Shown in pieces: positions 23,691-33,640 of a stretch of 64,000 nt of DNA (its first letter is position 1; each line of letters begins with the position of its first letter). Origin of the DNA: Artemisia argyi. Lineage: Eukaryota > Streptophyta > Magnoliopsida > Asterales > Asteraceae. The notes beneath the pieces are model-generated. The model was not told the DNA's origin, searched no databases, and saw only the letters and a program-made list of their open reading frames with translations. Location: assembly GCA_030686995.1 (NCBI GenBank), contig CM060686.1, forward strand, positions 73,297,757 to 73,361,756. The letters are read 5' to 3'. The translations under genes and the position numbers were made by a program.

Positions 23691-24936
23691 TCAAATGGAT
23701 TCGGATTCTACCCATCATATTCACAAACCTTGAACAACAATACATACATTTCTTTAGCTCTAAGAATCTTTTTAAGATCTTTTCAGATGCATTATCGTTA
23801 CATGACCTACAAGCATGGGGTGTTGCTTTCATCATCACTTTGGGACCATTTTATTCATGTGTTTGCAATCTAATTCCAACCTTTTCTTTAACAACTTCCA
23901 TGTGTTCTTGTAGGGTAGATTGGTAGAACATGTTATTTTCGAAAACGAACATAAAAGCCTGAGTGAGTCTGTATTGTCGACCAATTGAGTTGATATGATA
24001 TATTACTCGATAATTTGTAGAACAAGATACCGATACAAGAATCAAGCTCAAGATAGAGCAATTTAAGTCCAGCATATTAAGATTCGTTTTATTTGCTTAC
24101 TCTTCAAAAATACGCAAAATGTGTTTTCTAAAGACAGTTATTTTATGGGGAATATTATGACACACCAAAGTCCTATTTTTGAAAATGGTCATAAGGGTGT
24201 AGCACATCATAGCCATGTTCACCTGTAGCACCTGTGGCCTGCGACAAGATGTATGACCTGTTTAGAATTATTTTCAAAATGCCTCTTTTTTGAAAGAAAA
24301 AAAAAAAAAAAAAAAAAAAAAAAAGACAAAAAAAGAAAAAAAGTCACCTTTATCGTTATTTTTCCGATATGTTTAAGAACTTCAGTACGCTATACTGTTG
24401 CTCGTCAATCTTTACTCTCGACTGAATTCTATTGATGCGTATACACCTATCAATTCATTGAACAAGACACTGATATTGTTTACTTATCTTCAAAAGGTTA
24501 CGCAAAATGTTGTTTACAAATGCCATTCTGATTTTACTTGTCAACTATCATTCATGTAAGACTGGACGTCTCGACACAATGGAGGGTGAGGGATCACCGT
24601 TACCTTTTCCTTCACGCGTTACTACCATGAACCAGCCTCATCACATCTAATTTTTGAACATAATAATGAACACCCTCATAATTTTATTTAATGATTGCCT
24701 TTGTAACCAACCTAATAACTTTTTTTAATGGATTGTTTCTTTTCCTCCTAATTACGGCTCATTGAGAAGACCCACAAAAACCTTTTCATAAATATAATTC
24801 CAACCACCATTAAAAAAAAAAAAAAACAACTTAGATTAAGTACGATTTTGTGGTATTTGAGATCTTTTATAGCATTTGCAAAAAATTGTTCCAATCACAA
24901 TTACTTTCATAAACTGTTGACGTAGGTCGTCACTTA

Positions 24937-25186
24937 GGCCATGTTTGGCACAAAGATTTTTGAAGCTTCTATATTTGGCGCAAAGCTTTTTGAAACTTTT
25001 TAGAGCGGTGAGCTTTTTGATTTTGAAGCTTCTATATTTGGCGCAAAGCTTTTTGAAACTTTTTAGAGCGATGAGCGGTGAGCTTTTTGATTTTTAGTGC
25101 TAGCGGATACTTTTGCTAAAAGTAACCTTACTCTTAACTTGTACAAACTCAAAATCTTTAGCTAACCAAGCCGCAAAACACAGCCT
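24937..25186. mobile_element. hAT-like MITE with internal 63-bp tandem duplication
   Basis: The left end AGGCCATGTTTGGC pairs imperfectly with the right end GCAAAACACAGCCT. Inside, TGAAGCTTCTATATTTGGCG and the following 40 bases occur at 24961 and again at 25024. Confidence 0.45.
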
Positions 25187-25272
25187 GCTAGATTTGTAAA
25201 ACTATTGTAGTTCAATTTTTTGTTTTTTCTTTCAGATAAACATGTACCCAGAATTTACCCACTTCGACATAA

Positions 25273-25450
25273 GGGTGAGCAAACGGACCGGATAGACCGG
25301 ACCGACCGACAAAACCGACCGGACCGACCACATTCGGTCCGGTCTGGTCTCGGTCTAAGGATTTTCATAATTTCGGTCTCGGTCTGGATCGGTCCGGCTT
25401 AAAAACCGGACATTTAGCCTATTTGGACCGAGACCGGACCGACCGACCAA
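25273..25450. repeat. GC-rich CCGGACCGA foldback repeat
   Basis: A dense cluster of GACCGGACCGACC on the left is matched by GGTCCGGTCTGGTCTCGG and then GACCGAGACCGGACCGACC on the right, able to form several stem-loops. It stands out from the AT-rich surroundings. It resembles a common plant MITE type beginning GGGTGAGCAAA, but the right terminus is unclear. Confidence 0.55.
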
Positions 25451-25630
25451 GAACAGCACCACACACATGAAAGTATAATAAACAGAATGCAACAATAGAA
25501 ACTGATTTTAACAATCCAAAAAGCTCCTCACGGCACGTCTAAATCCATAAACAAAACCAGTTCATGATAGATTACACCCACATAAGTAAACAAAATGAAA
25601 GGTGTTCACAGCATGCTTTAGGTAACACAC

Positions 25631-27620
25631 TTATTCATAGATCCATGGGGAAAGGCTGCTTGACCAGTTAGCAACTCCCTCGGGGAACCACAAACCAATC
25701 TCCTTCCTTGCACTCTCAACAGCGTCACTTCCGTGGATCACATTCCTGCAAATTTAATAGCCAACAGTCAGAACAACAGGTCTCCATATTTCACCTACAA
25801 ATTCTAGATGTGTACTCAACTAGCCCACTGAAAAAAGTGGCGAAGTCAAAACAGAACACAATGGTCACTAGTCAGATCACAAGAACCCTGAATTTTCTTG
25901 GTCTTGACTCTTGACCATTGAACATTGACCATCATGTTCAATTTCATTTTGCCAGAAGCATTACGACTGCGTTTTTAATCTGAATATATTTTTACCTGCC
26001 AATGTCAATGGCAAAGTCACCACGGATGGTGCCGGGAGCAGACTCAGCGGGGTTTGTGGCACCAATGATCTTACGTCCAGTGGCAACAACACCCTTGCCC
26101 TCCCAAACCATAGCGACAACAGGTCCAGAGACAATGTACTCAACTAGCCCACTGAAAAAAGGCTTTGCGGACAAATCAGCATAATGCTTCTCAGCAAAAG
26201 CTTGGTCAACGTTCAAAAGCTTCAATCCTGAATTCAAAACAATAATAAGTGAAAGGTTATCCTAGTTGGTACTTTGTTCATAGAGCATACACAGATGCTA
26301 CAACATTTGGGTATGCAAAAATGATTGGAAGTCGAAAATAAAAGCAGGATTTGAACTTGTTGTGTTAAACCCTCAACCAGTAACTTGCAGTTCACAACTA
26401 AGCTTTCACAAAGTAATTTTCTGAACAAATAATGGTCACTCAAAAACATACAGAATTTCCAACACATTTTTCTGCCATATCAGCACTTTTAGAAAAATAT
26501 ACCAAATAAATACAGGCAGAGCAAAGAACCAGACTCGGCCAATAAATAAGTAACTTCATTATAATCGATGGCTAATTAACACATCAATAACAAACCTTTT
26601 TATTTAAATATCGTTTAGTATCTAGTACAGCACATATAATCAAAAGAGCACGCAAATATTTAGAGACTTCATTCCCACATCCAGTGAACTATTTGATTAT
26701 TTTCATTCAGCAAAGGTTTAACTAAAATAATAAATGTGATTGAGGAACCAAAATCTGACAATTTGTAATGATAAATCAACTTTAGCTTCAAATTTTGCGA
26801 AAAAAAGGAAGAACTTTGCAGTTCATGTCGCACACTCAAAACTGATGGTAAAAAACTTATCATCAAAAAAGCGCTTATCAGCTTATCAGTCTCCTAATCA
26901 CGTAAAATCAATAAAACTAAAAAGTTACACATATATATTCAATATTGTCACGCAAGTAACCAAAAGAAGCATCTAAAAATTGAACCAAATATCTCTAATA
27001 AAACAATATAATCATATAATTAGAGGGCCCAATAAATCTTAATCATCTTTTGACTCTGTGTAAAAGTAGTTTAACCAAGTAATCAAGTAAAAATTGTACC
27101 TTTCAAAGAGAAACCCTTCTTCTCAAATCTGCCAATGATTTCACCAACCTATTCAACAAACATTAAAACACACAATCATTCACCTAAACATACAAGTACA
27201 ACGTTTAAACAATTTTTTTCACCAATTATCCCATAGCATCTTGTACATCACGCATTAAAACTTGTACATCACTATTAATCTTGCACTAATTTCACTTTTT
27301 TTCTTATAACAACAAAAAAACACACCCACATAACAATTACTAATAAAGAAAGAATATAATTTTTAAAAAGTGAGATATATAACATATTCATCAAGAATCA
27401 AATCTGGGTTTTAATTCTTTAAATCCAAAAAGCATAAAAACATAATCTTTTTATAAAAAACCACATAAAGGTTTGATTAATATCATAAATTAGCAGAAAC
27501 ACAAATGGAATCTAGCCCAAAAAAAGTGAAAAGAATAAGAATAAAGTGATGATGATGGTGACTACTTACAAGGCCTCTTTGAACGCCATCAGGCTTGATC
27601 ATGATAAAGGTTTGTTCCAT
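25631..27620 (-). CDS. NDPK1: Nucleoside diphosphate kinase, complete, four exons
   Basis: Exons 27570-27620, 27100-27148, 25996-26227 and 25631-25745 join in frame (447 bp, 148 aa plus TAA), with GT-AG introns. The enzyme moves the gamma phosphate between nucleoside triphosphates and diphosphates through a phosphohistidine. Visible landmarks are the start [36 protein letters not shown], and the active-site segment NVIHGSD with His115. The C-terminus WIYE is the cytosolic plant type. Length is that of plant NDPK1; no transit peptide precedes the kinase fold, so a cytosolic type I enzyme is inferred. No damage is seen. The start Met is the only one giving the conserved N-terminus. Confidence 0.96.
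25811..25837. repeat. 27-bp exact copy of NDPK exon 3 sequence inside intron 3
   Basis: The 27 bases at 25811-25837, containing CTCAACTAGCCCACTG, are identical to exon 3 positions 26135-26161. Flanking bases differ, so this is a short patch copied into the intron. Confidence 0.9.
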
Positions 27621-27697
27621 CTTTGATTCTTTTTGCAAATTAACAGAGGGTTAGTGGAGTATATAGTTTGTGAGTTTGTGTTGTGATGAAAAGATGG

Positions 27698-27703
27698 TTT
27701 ATA
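27698..27703 (-). promoter_or_regulatory. Likely TATA box of the NDPK gene
   Basis: TATAAA on the minus strand, about 78 bp before the start codon and within CAATATAAACC. This would place the start of transcription near 27670, with a 50-base leader rich in CA and CT. Confidence 0.6.
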
Positions 27704-27736
27704 TTGGTGAGTGGTCTAACGGCGGCTCTAGTTACA

Positions 27737-27750
27737 CCCTAACCCTAATT
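27737..27750. promoter_or_regulatory. Telo-box upstream of the NDPK gene
   Basis: ACCCTAACCCTAAT, two telomere-type repeats, lies about 35 bp upstream of the TATA box. Telo-boxes (AAACCCTAA type) are known in plant promoters of translation and growth genes. Function here is inferred. Confidence 0.5.
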
Positions 27751-27910
27751 CGAGGAATATTCTTTTTTTATTTGTGGGTTTTACGATTTTGACCCTTCTA
27801 GTTTTCTATGAATGTTTTTCAACAAAAGAGACTAAAGAGGGTGTGAATGCGTGGAGGTTCTAGAAGTTTAGTTGAAAGTTTCTCTAAGGTTGAAAGGAAA
27901 ATGTTAAAAG

Positions 27911-28327
27911 GGCGGTGATTCGACCAGCTATGTTATACGAGTCAGAGTGTTGGCCGGTTAACGAAGACTCAAGTAAATAAAATGAAAGTTGTGGAAATGA
28001 GGATGCTAAGATGGGCTTGTGGTAAAACTATGTTAGACTTGATTCTAAATGGAGTTTTTCAAAGAGAACTTCAAGTTGAAACTATAATCAATAAAATGAG
28101 AGGACGATTAAGATGGTTTTGGTCATGTTAAGAGAAGGCCACAATCAGCACTTGTTAGGAGAGTGAAGTCTGTTACTGTCGATGGCTTGGTGAGAATGAG
28201 GAGACCAAAGCCCAAGTGAGAGGATAGATTGAAGCTTAACCTAAAGGAGCTTCTATTATCCGAAGACATGACCTCTAATAGGAATATTTAGAGAACTAGG
28301 ATTATGGTAGATGAGTATGGTGCATAG
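27911..28327 (+). pseudogene. LINE-type reverse transcriptase C-terminal remnant
   Basis: In broken frames the sequence reads VIRPAMLYESECWPVNED, then KMKVVEMRMLRWACGKT, RMRG.LRWFGHVKR-like, and a tail with WEDRLKLNLKELLLSEDM. This is the end of the plant non-LTR (L1-type) polyprotein, after the RT catalytic core, which is absent. It is a dead 5'-truncated copy. It begins about 290 bp upstream of the NDPK start codon. Confidence 0.75.
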
Positions 28328-28329
28328 AT

Positions 28330-29440
28330 GTAAAGATGCATTGTAGCTTAGTGGGAATAGTTGATCACCCATAGGTATAAAGACGCATTGCTTTATATGC
28401 ATTCATGTCTAGTTGCACCCCCAGTACATAGACGTACATATTGCGCGTAGGACCATTTAGCCTTATACGAGTTCATGCCTATAGGATTTCATGCTTATAT
28501 AGTTATATGTTTTTTCGGCTTATGTATGCTAGCATAGCTTATTTTTTTCCTAACTATATGGCTTTTATACTTGTATAATTTTTACATGTGTATGCTCTTG
28601 TGTTTTTAATGTTTATATTTGCTTGTATTGCTTTATCCTCTCATATGTTGCCATTTTGTAATCTAATCTGTATGCTCCCGTAGATCCATATTTCCTTATA
28701 TATGCTTGCAAGCTCTAATGTTTCTATGTTGGTGATGTGTTATTTTCAAGTCTTAAATTTATCCTTATCTTTTCAAGGTATACTAACACTCTCGGGCAGT
28801 ATACCCCGATCACATATAGTATAGACTTGGCAAGGCCAGGTCATTCGCAGGAGCGAAAGAAAATCGTTTGTTAGCAAGTAAATTATAAAACCATATAAAC
28901 TAGGAGCTTTATGTTTTAGATCCACGAGATAAAATTTTGATAAGTAATAAAGAAAATGACAATTAAGTTTAATTGGGAGAAAACCAGATAAAGTCTAACC
29001 AACTCCTACTTTGGTGGCTTGGATGTAGTGCAGGTCTATTAAATGATCAGTAGTCCTTAAACAGGTTTTCTATAACTATCTAACTTGACGGTCGTGGTCC
29101 GTGGATGATATCTGGCTATATTTCATTCACTAAGATTACCAACTAACCTATATGACTTGTCTTGTGAAATTGTTTTACCAACTACACTTAAGTACTTAGT
29201 AAATGATTATGACCTTTTATAACATCTGAACCCTAACCATAAATTGATATGGGTCGTATGTTTGTGAATGAAGCTCCTAACCTTCAGTTGGTCTCTTACT
29301 CATTAATTGTTCTTAACAGATTATCCATGGCATTCACAAAGATATAAGATATAAAACGACAAGCATATAAACTATCTGAATCAGGAATTGAATTAAACTA
29401 GCAAAGCATGTCATTAAATCATTAAAGTTCATAACTAGGC
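28330..29440. other. Repeat-derived non-coding DNA
   Basis: No gene seen. A GC-richer stretch near 28790-28865 (CTCGGGCAGTATACCCCGAT, then GGAGCGAAAG) resembles the U5 end of a gypsy-type LTR. What follows looks like LTR sequence on the opposite strand. Boundaries could not be set. Confidence 0.35.
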
Positions 29441-29443
29441 AAT

Positions 29444-30430
29444 TGATGAGGTGCAAAATCATATGGTTTTTAGTGGTCATTTAGCCCTTAATTTAATGCA
29501 CATTGTATCATTTATTACCCTAAATATTTTCTTTTTTAGTTTTAGGTGTTTAAGAATGCTTTTGCCGGAAATGTACAAGACTCCGGCTCATTCGAAAGGA
29601 GAACGGGGAAAAACACAAGTTTCAATTTTGTGACCGACATCCATTACGCCATCACCAGAAGTGCCCAGAAAATGAAAAATAAAATCAAGATGCGACGGTT
29701 CAGCGTATGGAGCTGGGTATCGTGACGCCGTCAGAACTCAATGGTGACGCCTTACCACCAAAGCCTGACGCCGTCACACATTGTCGGTGAATAATTAACC
29801 CTAATCAAGTCGACGAGCTAACGACGTCACGACTATAAGCTGAAGCCATCACAACCACAAAAACTATATGTACTCTTGCATTGTTTTCTTGTGGAATTTT
29901 TGGGAGCTAAACCCTATCCGAATTTGAAGTATTTTTCAGGGCTTTTTACTGCTTAAACTCATATGTATTGACGAGATATGTTCTTTGATTTATCATTCAA
30001 TTATGTTTATCATTAATTGCTTGATTATGTCAATTGTTTGTTCTTTAATTGCTATGTTAGACCAGATCACTTAGTATTTACTTAGGTTTGCACGAAACTT
30101 CCTTAGTTTATAATTCTTGCTTCCTATTGATTTCTTGATTGATTGTGTGTTTGTGATTCATGCGATTAATTATGAAACCTGATTAATATATATCCTTCTA
30201 AATGTGTATAAAAGATTCTCTAGGAAACTTGATTAATATTTGTCCCTTTAGATAAAACTAGGTACCTACATAACTTATACTTTTAGTTCCCACATCTCTT
30301 TATATTATAATATAGTAACTAACTATAGCACATGTGTGTAATACACATCTCTCTACCAATTAGCTACGATACCTGACACATGTCATAGTTAGAACTGTTA
30401 AATAAGAATCCCAAGCATTTGGTTAATCAA
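29444..30430 (+). mobile_element. Old LTR-like copy related to the 38954 element's LTR
   Basis: Begins TGATGAGGTGCAAAATCATA, parallel to TGATGAGGCGAAAAATGAAC at 38954. It repeats the same order of blocks: a TGACGCCGTCA-rich part (29723, 29766), an AAACCCTATCCGAATTT block matching AAACCCTAGTCCGAATTT, then a T-rich tail. Strongly diverged, with the right end and target duplication not found. Confidence 0.55.
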
Positions 30431-31089
30431 GAAGTGAAATCAATAGGTATGCTGGGGCAACATTGACTAGGTCTCTCTTATGTTTTACTGATGAAAAAAA
30501 ACATTTGCAACACATAAAATCACAAACGTTAGCAAAAAAACCAACCAGTTCTATAACTGGAACTGGGGCGTTGGTGATGCGCCGGAGCACCAGCTTTCCT
30601 TTTGGAAATTGTTCTATTTTTGAAAGTCGGCTTTCCCGTTACCTGACAAATGTGGATCTTTCATCACAGGTTTGAGTATGATAATAGAGTTATTAGGAAC
30701 ACGCGAAATGAGTTTTTGACTTAGAGGGATACAAAATCATGACATCCCATTTTTAACAAAATGCCAACTTAACTATTCTATCAAACGCCTCTAGCCAAGA
30801 CTTTTCCAAACCTAGGACATTCATACTTTCCATATAACATCAAACAAAAGTATGCATATGACCATATTCCGTGCGTACGTCTTCTCTAATCACATAACGG
30901 GTTTACTCCCTTATTGGTCAAACAAAGTCAAACGTCACTTTGCGTAAACGCATCCTTTCTTGTTATGGTATATGCTTTACTTGTGATGCAAAGAACTTAT
31001 CTTGTTTGCATTAAGATGATTATTGGTTACGTCAAGTGTTGGTTAATCATGGATTATGTTATTTTGAATACTTGACTTTGGGATTATTT

Positions 31090-32060
31090 GAAAATTGATT
31101 ATCCTTTTTATTCTTTACACTTCCTAACATTAAATGTTTTACAAACTCTCACACACAACTTCATTTACTCATCATCGCTCTTTCTTACATTCCATAATCA
31201 TTTGCTAATTAACACTTCCCAACATTCCTCTAAACATTCCAAATCATTACTTTCAATCTCTTTTCTCTCTTAATGACAATATGACTAAACCTCATAATCA
31301 ATCTTTTGATTATCTTCTTCTTCAACCTTATCACTTAAACCTTAAATCATTCCACAACATACAACCTTCTCAAATCTTATCCTCCAACTCATTTCTAATC
31401 TACAAAAATTCTCTTATATTCCGTTACACATTGTGTACCTTCTATATACCTTTTGTCTCCCATATTGCCACACAATCTTTCTACACATTCTTTTTACAAT
31501 TCTCATATAACCACTACAAATCAACACATCAACTTATTTCTCGTCCTCACCATTGATTTCTAAATCAAATAAACCTTCTTCACATACCACCTTCCCTCTC
31601 TATATCTAAACTCAAATTTCAAATTTGAAATTTGAATTTCACATATAGGCTCCTCATTACATCACCATCACATCCTCACAATTCACTTCTTCTAATTTAT
31701 CACATGTGTTATTGGATTTAAATTTTGAAATTTGAATTTGAGCAAAGGCTCCAATCCATCAAATCACCATCACTTCATCCAACTCACTTCTTCTCTTCAT
31801 ATAGAATATTCCATTGGCATATTCTCTTCTCTTAACCATGCCAACTTAACTCAACTATGGTTAGTTTCTAAACAATCTCCACAATTTGCATTTGAAACTC
31901 AAATCTTCACTTTCTCAACATCCACACTTCCTAATATACCAAGCAAAGGAATATTCCCTTGGCATATTCTTCCCTTCTAACTATACCAACTCACCATGTT
32001 TAGTTTCTAAATAAACCATTTACATGTGAGGAATTCCCTACTATACCATTTGTCCAATAG
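31090..32060. other. G-depleted, pyrimidine-rich stretch
   Basis: For nearly 1 kb the plus strand has very few G residues and many C/T runs. Several short open frames (31088-31273, 31281-31556, 31732-31980) persist because stop codons needing G are rare. No known protein is recognised. A palindromic AAATTTCAAATTTGAAATTT lies near 31614-31636. Two copies of a TTGGCATATTCT block occur near 31814 and 31957. Confidence 0.5.
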
Positions 32061-32266
32061 TTCCTCTCTATCTCCTTGAAGTTGGACAAACATCCTCAAA
32101 ATCTTTTTTATATACTTCACCAATTATTCTTTCTAAAATGACTATTGAGTTGGCTGACCTTATATTTACTACATATAAAAAGATATACATAAGACTTCCT
32201 ACTTTTAATTCAGAAAGTAAAACTATTTAGGACATGTTAAGTTATTGTTTTTCAATCGATAATAAT

Positions 32267-32292
32267 GTGCGTGCACGAGTATTATAACTAGT
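32267..32292 (+). mobile_element. Possible Helitron 3' terminus
   Basis: GTGCGTGCAC can form a small hairpin, followed 11 bases later by CTAG and then T, as at Helitron 3' ends. A similar GTGCACGGGCAC hairpin with ATGCATTATAAGTACTGG follows at 33590-33618. No 5' end or helicase ORF was found. Confidence 0.3.
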
Positions 32293-32299
32293 TTAGCTT

Positions 32300-33640
32300 A
32301 AAGTAAAATCAAACTTAAAAGCAACCTAAAGACTCGTACATATACACTTGATCAAAATTGTTATGATTACATAAATAGAGACGGCCATCGGTTTGTGTTT
32401 AATGTGATAGGAATGAGATTATAACAATTGAGTAGAGACCTCCAAAAATCCATTGTTATAATTCAAAGGATATAATAATAATTGAAGATTCAGAAAATGA
32501 AATGGTAATCCAAAATACAACCATAACATAATTCACATACTTTATTTATAAAATTAATTGATTCTATAAGATTATAACTAGCCACCAAAAAACTCTTAAA
32601 AAAACAGGTCAACATGGCGAAGAAAAAGAAAGAGTTCAAAAACAAACATCATGGCGATGAGGCCTCATATGAAGAAAAAGGAATAAAGTGACACGAGCTT
32701 AAAAACAAACCGATATAGGTACATTGCACTCATTTTTTCAACAAAAGAATTTAGACATAACGTACAACAAAATTATTATGAGTGCATTTTTAAACAGATA
32801 TCTGAGGATGACACCTTTGAGGAATAGAAATGCCACATGAAATAACACATGCAAAGAAAAAACAAACAACCATATCAAAGTATTTGTCAAAGATGATCAT
32901 ATGTTGGTTCGTCAAAAAACTTTGTTTTTGATGATGGAAGTGTTGAAGATTCGATTTCAAAAGTTTGTGCTACCAAGAAAAAGATAATTCTAATGTTGTT
33001 GATGTTGAAGTTGAATATTTGGAGACAAAGACAAAAAGCAAAAACATACTGGTATACTCCATAGTATGACAAAAAATGAATGGCTAAATGATTGGGAATT
33101 CACATATTGCGACTTTATAAAATATTATGAAGATGATGATTGTTACTGTCTGTGTGTCAAGGAACATGTCAATGCATTTTTGAGGAATATACTTGCACAA
33201 GACATTAATTTTGATTTTTAATTTTCTAACTGTTTTATGTTAGTTTTTTTTTATATAAATAATATTACGTTTTTGTTTTAACGAATGGTTATGTTTTATC
33301 TATATACGTTATCACAACAAAATATAATACATATAAAACGTAGAATTTATTCCAACATAAGAATAAACTATTAGTATAACTAAATTATCGATGCAAAAAC
33401 ATAACAAACGATAAGAAAACTTGGTTTATAAAGTTTTGTGTTTAAACTTTTTGAAAAAAATATATAACCGCTTATTACGTTAGAATAAAATAATAAAAAA
33501 AAAATTAAGAACGCTAATTAAAAGAAATAAATTATTTGTTTTTTAATAAATAAAATACATTATTCAAAAAATCAGAAAAAACTTCGTACGTGCACGGGCA
33601 CATGCATTATAAGTACTGGTTGTTAAAATCATTTGGTATG
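32300..33640. other. AT-rich non-coding DNA
   Basis: No gene recognised. A weak purine-rich stretch at 32610-32700 (ATGGCGAAGAAAAAGAAAG) looks like a decayed Lys-rich ORF start but soon meets stops. It ends at the outer element's left LTR. Confidence 0.4.

Larger units (their letters stand above)
21724..25270. other. AT-rich intergenic DNA, no gene seen
   Basis: Besides the repeats listed separately it contains a 20-base direct repeat GTCCGAATCAATAAAGCATT (near 21861 and 21948), an 18-base repeat TGAAAAGTTGTAAGCAA (near 22383-22430) and a poly-A run (24297-24323). ORFs here are short and low-complexity. Confidence 0.5.

Noticed and set aside
24253..24435. 60-aa Lys-rich ORF
   Set aside because: Created by a poly-A run.
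30463..30675. 70-aa ORF with TGTGALVMRRSTSFPFGNCS
   Set aside because: Composition is less biased than its surroundings and it might be a captured exon, but I cannot match it to a family and see no splice partner.
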